Assembly (NCBI RefSeq): GCF_024345975.1 | Contig: NZ_JAGQCD010000004.1 | Span: 62,001-126,000 of the forward strand | Reading direction: 5' to 3' | DNA from: Cyanobium sp. Cruz-8D1 | GTDB lineage: Bacteria > Cyanobacteriota > Cyanobacteriia > PCC-6307 > Cyanobiaceae | DNA length: 64,000 nt | Shown here: piece after piece, positions 57,099 through 64,000 of the stretch | Numbering within the stretch: the first letter of the stretch is position 1 | Layout: each line of letters opens with the position of its first letter | Translations under genes and position numbers: made by a program | The notes under the pieces: model-generated | Seen by the model: only the letters and a program-made list of their open reading frames with translations | Told to the model about the DNA's origin: nothing | Database searches by the model: none

Positions 57099-58808
57099 CT
57101 AGGCCGAGGCGATGGGCATCCGCCAGCCACTGCCGAAGGCCCGGTCGCTCACCTTGAGCACCGGTGCCGCCTGGCGGCGCTTGAACTCGGCCCGCCGCAG
57201 CAACCCGGCCACCCGGTCCACCAGCTCCCGGTCGGCCCCCTGGGCCACCAGCTCCTCCGGCGTGCGCATCTCCTCGATGCAGGCCTTGAGCAGGGGATCG
57301 AGCACCGCGTAGTCGGGCAGGGAATCGCTGTCGCGCTGGTCGGGGCGCAGCTCGGCGCTGGGGGGCTTGGTGCGGATCGCCACGCCGATCAGCTCCGCAT
57401 CGGACGGCAGGCCAAGGGTGGCGCGGCAGGGGCCGGAGGCCGGCCCATCCAGCCAGTCACACAGACCGGAAATGGTGGTCTTGTAGAGGTCGCCGATCAC
57501 CGCCAGGCCGCCGTTCATGTCGCCGTAGAGGGTGCAGTAGCCCACCGCCAACTCCGATTTGTTGCCGGTGGAAAGCAGCAGACCCCCCTTTTCGTTGGCC
57601 ACCGCCATCAGCAGCGTGCCCCGGATCCGCGACTGCAGGTTCTCCTCGGTCACCCCCCGCGGTGGCGCCCCCAGCTCGGCGCTGAGGGCGGCGGCGAAGG
57701 CCTCCATCAGCGGCGCGATCGGCAGGGTGGCGGTGCGCAGTCCGAGCCGCCCGGCCAGGGCGGCGGCGTCGTCCAAGGAGCCAGCCGAGCTGAACGGGGA
57801 GGGCATCCGCAGCCCTTCCACCCGCTCAGGCCCGAGGGCCGCGGCGGCGATCACCGCCACCAGGGCCGAATCGATGCCGCCGCTGAGCCCCAGCAGGGCC
57901 CGCTGGAAGCCGCACTTGGCGGCGTAGTCGCGCACCCCCAGCACCAGCACCCGAAGCAGCTGCTCCCAGGGATCTGGCGGCGCCGCGGGCGTCGTGGCAG
58001 TGGTGGCCCCGGGGCTGGTCGCCGCAGGGGGGCCGGCGTCCCAGCGGCCCAGGTCCTCGGCGGCGCAGGCCAGCCGCAGCAACGGACGCCCGGCCCCATC
58101 GACCACGAAGCTGGCGCCGTCGAAGACCAGCTCGTCGTTGCCGCCCACCTGGTTGAGGTAGACCACCGGCGCCCCGAGCCGGGCCGCCGCCCGGGCCGCC
58201 AGGGCCTGGCGCACCTCCCCCTTGCCGCGGCCGAAGGGGGAGGCCGAGAGGTTGAGCAGCAGGTCGATCCGGCTCGGCACCAGATCAGCGATCGGATCCA
58301 CCGCGTCCGGCCAGCGGCTGCGCAGGGTCTCCTCCACCCAGAGGTCCTCGCAGATGGTCAGGCCCAGCCGCCAGGGGCGGCCACCGGCCTCCAGCTCCAG
58401 CACCGCCGCGGCGTCGCCGGGCAGGAAGTAGCGGCGCTCATCGAAGACGTCGTAGGTGGGCAGCAGGCGCTTGCGACAGACATAGCGCCAGCGACCCCGC
58501 TGCACCAGGGCCAGGGCGTTGTACAGGCCAGGCTGCCGCCGGCCAACAGCCGGCTCGGCCACCCCGACCAGCAGGGCCAGATCGTCTTGGCAGGCCGCCG
58601 CCAGGGACGCGAGCACCTGCTCCTGGCGCTGGATCAGGGCAGGGCGCAGCAGCAGGTCCCGCGGCGGGTAGCCCCACAGCGACAACTCGGGGGTGAGAAC
58701 AAGGTCGGCCCCGCCGGCGCGGGCCCGCTCGGCGGCCGCCAGGATCCGCTGGCCGTTGCCCTCCAGGTCGCCGACAAGGGGATTGAGCTGGGCCAGGGCG
58801 AGGCGCAT
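57099..58808 (-). CDS. nadE: Glutamine-dependent NAD+ synthetase
   Basis: Last step of NAD synthesis. The 569-residue two-domain enzyme has an N-terminal nitrilase-type glutaminase: catalytic Glu in LTPELSLWGYPP, Lys in KRLLPTYDVFDE and Cys in GLTICEDLW near residue 152. The C-terminal synthetase has the ATP loop LLGLSGGIDSALVAVI near residue 315, STGNKSELAVGYCTLYGDMNGG split over the deamido-NAD site, and a C-terminal KRRQAAPVLKVSDRAFG. It follows nadD with a one-base overlap, so two NAD-pathway enzymes are coupled. Confidence 0.97.
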   Translation of the reverse strand: MRLALAQLNPLVGDLEGNGQRILAAAERARAGGADLVLTPELSLWGYPPRDLLLRPALIQRQEQVLASLAAACQDDLALLVGVAEPAVGRRQPGLYNALALVQRGRWRYVCRKRLLPTYDVFDERRYFLPGDAAAVLELEAGGRPWRLGLTICEDLWVEETLRSRWPDAVDPIADLVPSRIDLLLNLSASPFGRGKGEVRQALAARAAARLGAPVVYLNQVGGNDELVFDGASFVVDGAGRPLLRLACAAEDLGRWDAGPPAATSPGATTATTPAAPPDPWEQLLRVLVLGVRDYAAKCGFQRALLGLSGGIDSALVAVIAAAALGPERVEGLRMPSPFSSAGSLDDAAALAGRLGLRTATLPIAPLMEAFAAALSAELGAPPRGVTEENLQSRIRGTLLMAVANEKGGLLLSTGNKSELAVGYCTLYGDMNGGLAVIGDLYKTTISGLCDWLDGPASGPCRATLGLPSDAELIGVAIRTKPPSAELRPDQRDSDSLPDYAVLDPLLKACIEEMRTPEELVAQGADRELVDRVAGLLRRAEFKRRQAAPVLKVSDRAFGSGWRMPIASA

Positions 58809-59389
58809 CAGGGCTCGGAGAGGCCGTAGAGATTGTGCTGCAGCAGCACGGGCCAGAGCTCGGACGGTACCTGGGCCGGATCGGGCCGATCCCGGATCCG
58901 GGAGCTGGCGCTGGGCGGGATCGCCAGGGGCAGCAGGTCGAGGCTGGCCCCCAGGCCGCGCAAGCGCTCCAGATCCGCCGTCTCCAGCGGCCAGCCCTCG
59001 CGACGGGCGATGCCGAGCCGGCAGCTGCTCAGCAATGTGTCGGCCCGCTTCCAGCGGGGAATCTGGCCGGCCAGGTCGCTGCCCACCACGAACACCAGCT
59101 CCCGCTGGGGCCAGCGCGCCCGCGCCCGCTCCAGCGTCTCCACCGCCCAGGGACTGCTCAGCTGCGGCTCCAGGCTGAGCCGGGGGTCATCGATGGCGCC
59201 CACCAGGGCGGCCAGCAGGGCGGTGCGCAGCTCCAGGGGGGCGCCGTGCTGCTTGAGGGGGTTGTCGCTGGCCCAGGTGACCACCGCAGGGAACAGGCCC
59301 AGCAGTCCCTCCAGCAGCGCCCTGTGGCCGCGGGTCGGGGGATCGGCGCTGGTGCCGAACAGGGCGAGACGACCTTCAGGGGGGGTCAC
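58808..59389 (-). CDS. nadD: Nicotinate-nucleotide adenylyltransferase
   Basis: Makes deamido-NAD from NaMN and ATP. GTG 59389 overlaps the GTPase stop (GTGA) and gives 193 residues. The nucleotidyltransferase motif is LALFGTSADPPTRGHRALLE (T/HxGH-type, here TRGH), with FVVGSDLAGQIPRWKRAD and the C-terminal SSRIRD. The gap between the two substrate motifs is normal. nadE follows directly, which strongly supports the assignment. Confidence 0.92.
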   Translation of the reverse strand: MTPPEGRLALFGTSADPPTRGHRALLEGLLGLFPAVVTWASDNPLKQHGAPLELRTALLAALVGAIDDPRLSLEPQLSSPWAVETLERARARWPQRELVFVVGSDLAGQIPRWKRADTLLSSCRLGIARREGWPLETADLERLRGLGASLDLLPLAIPPSASSRIRDRPDPAQVPSELWPVLLQHNLYGLSEP

Positions 59390-60723
59390 GGCTGGAGGCC
59401 GCCGCCGGCGGTGCGTTCCCCTCCCTCCTGCTGCCACTCGCTCAACCAGCGGCGGGTTTCCGGATCCTGCCGCACCAGCCGGCGCAGCAGGGCCCCCGGC
59501 TGGCCCGCAGCGGTGGCGGCGCGCAGCAGTTCGGCGGCCGCCAGCCGGCCCGTGCGCCGGGTGGTGTGCACCGCGAGCGCCGCCTGGGCCAGGGCCACCG
59601 GGGCCGCCGGCGCCAGGCTCAGCCCACCGCTCAGGGGCGCCGCCAGCAGCAGCAGCTGGCGCAGCCCGCCCAGCAGCAGCTGCAGGCCCAGCTGGGCGCC
59701 CCCCAGCAGGGCGTTGTGGCCACTGAGGCGGGTGAGCAGGGAACGGGCCCCGCCGCGGGTCATGGGCAGGCCGTAGAGCTGGCAGAGCTGGACCACCAGG
59801 GCGCTGTCGCAGGCCAGACCTCCAGCCAGATCGAGCAGCAGCAAGGGGTTGGCCGCCACCCCCGTGGCCTTGAGGGCCGCGAAGCGGCCGATCAGGCCCT
59901 GGGCCTGGCGGCGGCCGTGGCGCAGCCGGCAGCGGTGAAGGGCCTGGCTGAAGCGGTCGGCGGCCCGCAGGGCATTGAGGGCCAGCAGCAGCTCCCCATG
60001 GCGCTCGAGCAGGCCGGTGAGTTCACGGCGCAGGGGCTCCACCCGGGGCGGCGCCGGCTCGCTGCGCACCCGGCCGTCGGCGCGCAGGCGTGCCTCGCGG
60101 GGGGCGGCCGCCACGGCCAGGGGCCGCAGGTTGCGGGCCCCCACCGGCAGACGCAGGCCGATGCTGGCCAGCAGGGCGTCGCGCTCGGCCTCCGGCCAGC
60201 AGTCGCTGCGGTTGAGCACCAGCAGCAGGGGCTTGCCGGAGGCCAGCAGATCGTCCAGGGCCTGCGCGTCCATCACGGTGAGGTCGCTGTCGATCACCAG
60301 CAGCACCAGGTCGGCCCCCACCGCCACCCGGGCCGCCAGGCGGGAGCGGGCGGCGGCGGCGATCTCGTCGATGCCGGGGGTGTCGACCAGGTCGACCCCC
60401 TCCAGGCCGGCCAAGGGCTGGCCCCAGGCCTGCTGCTGCTGGTGGCGGGTGCAGCCGTGGGCCACGTCGGTGGCGAAGTGCTCCTCCCCGAGCAGGGCAT
60501 TGAGCAGGCTCGACTTGCCCACCCCCACCCGGCCGAACACCGCCACCCGCGGCCGGCGCAGGCGCAGGCGTTCCAGCTGGCGATCGAGGCTGGCCAGTTC
60601 CGGCGCCAGGGCCGCCTGCTCCCGGCCGCTGAGCACCAGCCCCGATCGCCAGCGGGCCAGCAGCTGCCGGCAGCGCTCGGCGGCGGGGGGGGCAACCAGG
60701 GGGGCCGGGGCCGCCATGGTCAT
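59386..60723 (-). CDS. P-loop GTPase with C-terminal DUF697-like membrane region
   Basis: 445 residues. The Era/Toc-like G domain has G1 FGRVGVGKSSLLN near residue 62, G3 VDLVDTPGIDE and G4 LVLNRSDCW. A helical stretch follows, then a hydrophobic C-terminal part (LLLLDLAGGLACDSALVVQLCQLYGL, GLQLLLGGLRQLLLLAAPL) matching DUF697. The cellular role is unknown; family members are widespread in cyanobacteria and plastids. It overlaps both the DUF21 gene before it and nadD after it, so it belongs to the same transcript. Confidence 0.85.
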   Translation of the reverse strand: MTMAAPAPLVAPPAAERCRQLLARWRSGLVLSGREQAALAPELASLDRQLERLRLRRPRVAVFGRVGVGKSSLLNALLGEEHFATDVAHGCTRHQQQQAWGQPLAGLEGVDLVDTPGIDEIAAAARSRLAARVAVGADLVLLVIDSDLTVMDAQALDDLLASGKPLLLVLNRSDCWPEAERDALLASIGLRLPVGARNLRPLAVAAAPREARLRADGRVRSEPAPPRVEPLRRELTGLLERHGELLLALNALRAADRFSQALHRCRLRHGRRQAQGLIGRFAALKATGVAANPLLLLDLAGGLACDSALVVQLCQLYGLPMTRGGARSLLTRLSGHNALLGGAQLGLQLLLGGLRQLLLLAAPLSGGLSLAPAAPVALAQAALAVHTTRRTGRLAAAELLRAATAAGQPGALLRRLVRQDPETRRWLSEWQQEGGERTAGGGLQP

Positions 60724-61733
60724 GGGTGGCTCTCGGCGGCGGAGGCCGGGCGGCGCCACCAGCCGGCCAGCACCGCCAGCACGGCTTCGGGGCCGATCAC
60801 CCCGACAAAGCCGCCGAACTCGTCCACCACCACCCGCACCCCGGAGCCATTGCGGCGGAAGCTGGTCAGCAGCCGGTCGGCCCGGATCATCTCCGGCACG
60901 AACTCCACCGGTTCGCAGAGATCGGCGGCCTGGCTGGCGCCACGGCACTCCACCAGGGCGGTGAGCAGCTGCTCGCGGCTGGCCACGCCCAGCACCTCGT
61001 CCACCTCCTCCCCCAGCACCACCCACCAGGCGGTGGCATGGCGCAGCAGGGTGGCGCGCTGCTCATCAAGGCTCTGGTGGCCCGCCAGGGTGGGGGCCGA
61101 GACCCGCGGCAGCATCAGGTCCCGCGCGGTGAGGTCGTTGAGCTGGAACACCTTGGCGATCATGGCGGCCTCATCGGCCTCGATCTGACCCTGCTGGGAG
61201 CCGAGGCGGGCCAGCAGGCGGATCTCGTTTTCGTCGGTGCTGATCTCGTTCTCGGCCGTGATCGCCGGCAGGATCCGCTCCAGCAGCAGCACCAGGGGCA
61301 ACATCAAGGTGGTGATCAACCCCAGCCCCGGGGCGACGGCCAGGGACACGGGCAGGGCCAGCTTGCTGCCGATCGCCTTGGGCAGGATTTCCCCCAGCAG
61401 GATCACCAGCACGGTGAGGGCCACCGAGAACAGGGGCAGGGCCGGGCCGCTGACGCCGTAGCGGGCGAAGACGACGCTGGCAAACCCGCCCACCATCAGG
61501 CTGCCGAAGATGTTGAACATGTTGTTGGCGATCACAAGCACCGCCAGGGTGCGGCCGAGTCGCTGGCGCAGGGCTTCCAGCCGCCGGGCCCCTGGCACCG
61601 GCCGGGGGCGGCTCGCCAGTTCATGCACCTTCACTGGGTTGACCGTGAGCAGGGCCGCCTCCACCCCCGAACACAGGAAGGACCCCATCAACATCACGAT
61701 CACCGCCAGAACCAGAAGCAGGAGATCGTTCAT
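60720..61733 (-). CDS. CNNM/CorC-type DUF21 membrane protein with CBS domains
   Basis: 337 residues. The N-terminal DUF21 domain has LLLVLAVIVMLMGSFLCSGVEAALL, IANNMFNIFGS and LGEILPKAIGSK (three to four helices), as in Mg2+/Co2+ efflux proteins of the CNNM/CorC group. A tandem CBS region follows (ARDLMLPRVSAPTLAG, VLGEEVDEVLGVASREQL, VRVVVDEFGGFVGVIG). There is no C-terminal CorC/HlyC transporter-associated domain. Ion efflux is the likely role. Its stop overlaps the GTPase start, and it is divergent from pepP. Confidence 0.87.
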   Translation of the reverse strand: MNDLLLLVLAVIVMLMGSFLCSGVEAALLTVNPVKVHELASRPRPVPGARRLEALRQRLGRTLAVLVIANNMFNIFGSLMVGGFASVVFARYGVSGPALPLFSVALTVLVILLGEILPKAIGSKLALPVSLAVAPGLGLITTLMLPLVLLLERILPAITAENEISTDENEIRLLARLGSQQGQIEADEAAMIAKVFQLNDLTARDLMLPRVSAPTLAGHQSLDEQRATLLRHATAWWVVLGEEVDEVLGVASREQLLTALVECRGASQAADLCEPVEFVPEMIRADRLLTSFRRNGSGVRVVVDEFGGFVGVIGPEAVLAVLAGWWRRPASAAESHP

Positions 61734-61836
61734 CCGCGGGGGTGGGCAGCAGGGGTGAACGGCACGTGCAGGTTCGGGGGGATCACGTGTATTTAATCGG
61801 CTGTGCCATCTTCTCGCTGTACATCCCTGCGCCGCG

Positions 61837-63168
61837 ATGCCGCCGACCCCCCCGATCGATGCCGCCCTGCTGGCCCGCCGGCGCCAGCGGTTCCTGCAGC
61901 AGCTGGGCGGAGTGGCCGCGGTGATCCCCGGCGCGGCGCTGGTGACCCACCACGCCGACGTGGAGCACAGCTTCCGCCAGAACAGCGATTTCTGGTATCT
62001 GACCGGCTTCGATGAGCCCGGTGCCGTGGCCCTGTTCCTCCCCCACCGCCCCGACAACCCCTTCGTGCTGTTCGTGGAGGCGAAGGATCCGGGGGCCGAG
62101 GTATGGAACGGCTTCCGCTGGGGCTGCGAGGGTGCCGTCACCAGCTTTGGCGCCGACCTGGCCCACCCCCGCCGCGAACTGGCCGAGCGGCTGCCGGAGT
62201 ATCTCGACGGCGCCGAGGGGATCGCCTTCCGGGTGGGCCGCCACCCCCAGGTGGAACCCCTGGTGCTCGCCGCCTGGGGGCGCCAGCTGGATCGGGCCCC
62301 CCGCAGCGGCAAGGCGGCCCTGGGGCTGGTCGCCCCCTGCCCGCTGCTGCACGAGCTGCGGCTGCGCAAGGAACCCGAGGAGCTGGCCCGCCTGCGGCAG
62401 GCCGCCCGCATCTCCGCCGAGGCCCACGAACTGGCGCGGCGGGTGGTGCGGCCTGGCCTCAGCGAACGGCAGGTGCAGGCCGTGATCGAGCAGCACTTTC
62501 TTGAGCAGGGGGCCCGGGGCCCGGCCTACGGCTCGATCGTGGCCGGCGGCGACAACGCCTGCGTCCTCCACTACACCGCCAACGCCGATGTGCTGCGGGA
62601 CGGCGACCTGTTGCTGATCGATGCCGGCTGCAGCCTCGACGACTACTACAACGGCGATATCACCCGCACCTTCCCCGTCAACGGACGCTTCAGCGGCGAG
62701 CAGCGGGCCCTCTACGAACTGGTGCTGGCCGCCCAGGAGGCGGCCGTGGCGGCGGTGGCCCCTGGCCAGACCGCCGAAGGGGTGCATGACACCGCCGTGC
62801 GGGTGCTGGTGGAGGGGCTGGTGGAGCTGGGCCTGCTCAGCGGCGCGGTGGATGGCCTGATCGAGCAGGGGGCCTACCGCCACCTGTACATGCACCGCAC
62901 CGGCCACTGGCTCGGCCTCGACGTCCACGATGTGGGGGCCTACCGGCTGGGCGAGCACCACGTGGCGCTCGAGCCGGGCATGGTGCTGACCGTGGAGCCC
63001 GGCCTTTACGTGAGTGACCGGTTGGCGGTACCCGAGGGCCAGCCCGCCATCGCCGAGCGCTGGAAGGGCATCGGCATCCGCATCGAGGACGATGTGGCGG
63101 TGAGCGACCACGGCCATGAGGTGCTCACGGCCGCCGCCCTCAAGGCGCCGGCGGCGATGGAGCGCTGA
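61837..63168 (+). CDS. pepP: Xaa-Pro aminopeptidase (aminopeptidase P)
   Basis: Removes N-terminal residues before proline. The 443 residues carry an N-terminal creatinase-like domain (HSFRQNSDFWYLTGFDEPGA) and a pita-bread metallopeptidase domain. The Mn ligands are in LLIDAGCSLDDYYNGDITRTFP (two Asp), HRTGHWLGLDVHD (His), VLTVEPGLYV (Glu) and GIGIRIEDDV (Glu). The length and motif order match PepP group M24B. The 3' end overlaps the convergent HAD gene by 29 bases. Confidence 0.95.
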   Translation: MPPTPPIDAALLARRRQRFLQQLGGVAAVIPGAALVTHHADVEHSFRQNSDFWYLTGFDEPGAVALFLPHRPDNPFVLFVEAKDPGAEVWNGFRWGCEGAVTSFGADLAHPRRELAERLPEYLDGAEGIAFRVGRHPQVEPLVLAAWGRQLDRAPRSGKAALGLVAPCPLLHELRLRKEPEELARLRQAARISAEAHELARRVVRPGLSERQVQAVIEQHFLEQGARGPAYGSIVAGGDNACVLHYTANADVLRDGDLLLIDAGCSLDDYYNGDITRTFPVNGRFSGEQRALYELVLAAQEAAVAAVAPGQTAEGVHDTAVRVLVEGLVELGLLSGAVDGLIEQGAYRHLYMHRTGHWLGLDVHDVGAYRLGEHHVALEPGMVLTVEPGLYVSDRLAVPEGQPAIAERWKGIGIRIEDDVAVSDHGHEVLTAAALKAPAAMER

Positions 63169-63937
63169 ACAGCTCCAGCACCTGACGGGTGGAGCCCAGG
63201 AGATGGTCGGCCCCCGCCTGGCGCAGCTGCGCTTCATACCGCTGCCGCTCGGCCTCCCGTCCGGGCCCGTGCAGATGGGGGGGCGCCACCGCCAGGGCCT
63301 CGAAGCGCTGGCCGGGCACCCGGGCGCGGGCGCGGCGCACCGTCTCCACATCGGCCACTGTGTCGCCGAGGTAGGCCACGGGCGGGGCGCCGGCGCCCAG
63401 GGGCACCCCCGCCAGGCGGGCCGCCAGGGCCAGGAGGCCGGTGGGCTCGGGCTTGTCGGGGGCCTGGCCCATGGCGATCAGGGGCGGCGCCACCAGGCCC
63501 AGCCGCTGCTCCAGCACAAAGCGGGCGGAGGGGGGCTCGGCGCCGCTGACGAAGCCCCAGGCGATCCCAAGATCGCCGAGGGCGGCGAAGAACGGCCCGT
63601 CCACCAGCAGGGGCTCACTGCCGATGAAGCCGCGCCAGAGGCCGGTATCCCCCTCCGGATCGCCACCGAAGTAGTAGCCGCTGAACACCGCCACCAGCTC
63701 CGCCCAGGCAGGCAGAGGGGCCACGCCGCGACGGCGCAGCAGCTCCATCGAGGCCTGCCAGTCGTTGTTCCAGCGACCTTCACCCTTGAGAGCGTCGATG
63801 GCGGCGGGCTCCGGCGCCCAGCCGCTGAAGTGCTGCACGGTTTCGACGATGGCGCGCCGGTAACTGCCGCCCACATCCCTGATCACGCCGTCGATGTCGA
63901 ACAGGAGGACGGCGCGGGGGGCGGCGGGGGCAGCCAG
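63140..63937 (-). CDS. HAD-superfamily hydrolase (TIGR01548-like), non-canonical start
   Basis: HAD phosphatase-like protein. Motif I LLFDIDGVIRDVGGSYRRAI, the cap domain with GEGRWNNDWQAS, motif II in GFVSGAE, and motif IV YLGDTVADVETV are clear. The first ATG/GTG/TTG in the frame is GTG 63886, which lies inside motif I and would delete the catalytic Asp pair. The frame is open to the window edge without a canonical start codon. CTG 63937 gives a 10-residue lead before motif I, as usual for the family, so it is proposed here; ATT 63952 or a start outside the window is also possible. The substrate is unknown. Confidence 0.8.
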   Translation of the reverse strand: MAAPAAPRAVLLFDIDGVIRDVGGSYRRAIVETVQHFSGWAPEPAAIDALKGEGRWNNDWQASMELLRRRGVAPLPAWAELVAVFSGYYFGGDPEGDTGLWRGFIGSEPLLVDGPFFAALGDLGIAWGFVSGAEPPSARFVLEQRLGLVAPPLIAMGQAPDKPEPTGLLALAARLAGVPLGAGAPPVAYLGDTVADVETVRRARARVPGQRFEALAVAPPHLHGPGREAERQRYEAQLRQAGADHLLGSTRQVLELFSAPSPPAP

Positions 63938-64000
63938 GGGGTTGCAGCGAATCGGCTGGTAGGTTAATCGTTTGCTAGTTCTCCTTGAGCGCCGAAACCG

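Overview
The window looks like a chromosomal segment of a high-GC picocyanobacterium (Synechococcus/Cyanobium type). The sequence is clearly GC-rich. Oxygenic photosynthesis genes lie throughout: psaF and psaJ, petC and petA, ndhB, a high-light-inducible protein, a CpcT/CpeT-type bilin lyase, VIPP1 and a POR-like reductase. Gene order is dense, and start and stop codons often overlap within operons. No rRNA, CRISPR array, transposase or prophage gene was seen. The one RNA gene found is tRNA-Val(CAC).

Layout. 0-6 kb: the start of ychF, a membrane-fusion/adaptor protein, wecB, a PilT-like ATPase, hli, tsaD, then psaF-psaJ with a terminator. 6-14 kb: gmk, an RqcH/NFACT protein, tatC, a DUF3067 protein, then an overlapping petC-petA-lgt-cobM-alkB run and a lipoprotein. 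14-25 kb: tRNA-Val, a frameshifted rodZ-like gene, ppx, ubiA-like, LD-carboxypeptidase, cpcT-like, ispD, a GT9-like gene, a K+ channel with an RCK domain, fabG and groL2. 25-36 kb: the respiratory oxidase region. A leftward run of ctaA-ctaB-ABC ATPase-ABC permease-unknown-nanE faces a rightward ctaC-ctaD-ctaE, with cyAbrB beyond. 36-47 kb: ribE, a bifunctional-nuclease-family gene, an Fe-S aldo/keto reductase, a leftward topA-lipoprotein-DUF2232-cobT-SBP run, ndhB and an ABC ATPase. 47-64 kb: M23 peptidase, birA, aminotransferase, trxA and vipp1 (one leftward run), DUF721, cupin, POR-like reductase, a frameshifted methyltransferase, alanine dehydrogenase, a nadE-nadD-GTPase-DUF21 run, aminopeptidase P and a HAD hydrolase.

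The most unusual signal is at 30.5-31.8 kb. A 100-nt regulatory sequence occurs twice in the same orientation (30578-30677 and 31702-31801), without gaps and with about 14 mismatches by hand count. The copies flank a gene for a K+-channel-like membrane protein whose selectivity filter is abnormal. Each copy carries the same GATGTGC-N6-GCACATC palindrome. One lies just upstream of heme A synthase (ctaA) and the other upstream of cytochrome oxidase (ctaCDE). This suggests shared control of the oxidase and its cofactor, and a cassette inserted or duplicated into what was probably a single divergent promoter.

Other points: two genes are interrupted by apparent one-base losses in C runs (rodZ-like and a methyltransferase). 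Two genes (lgt and the HAD hydrolase) have conserved N-terminal sequence upstream of any ATG, GTG or TTG, which points to CTG initiation. All identifications come from reading the sequence and family knowledge; no database search was run.
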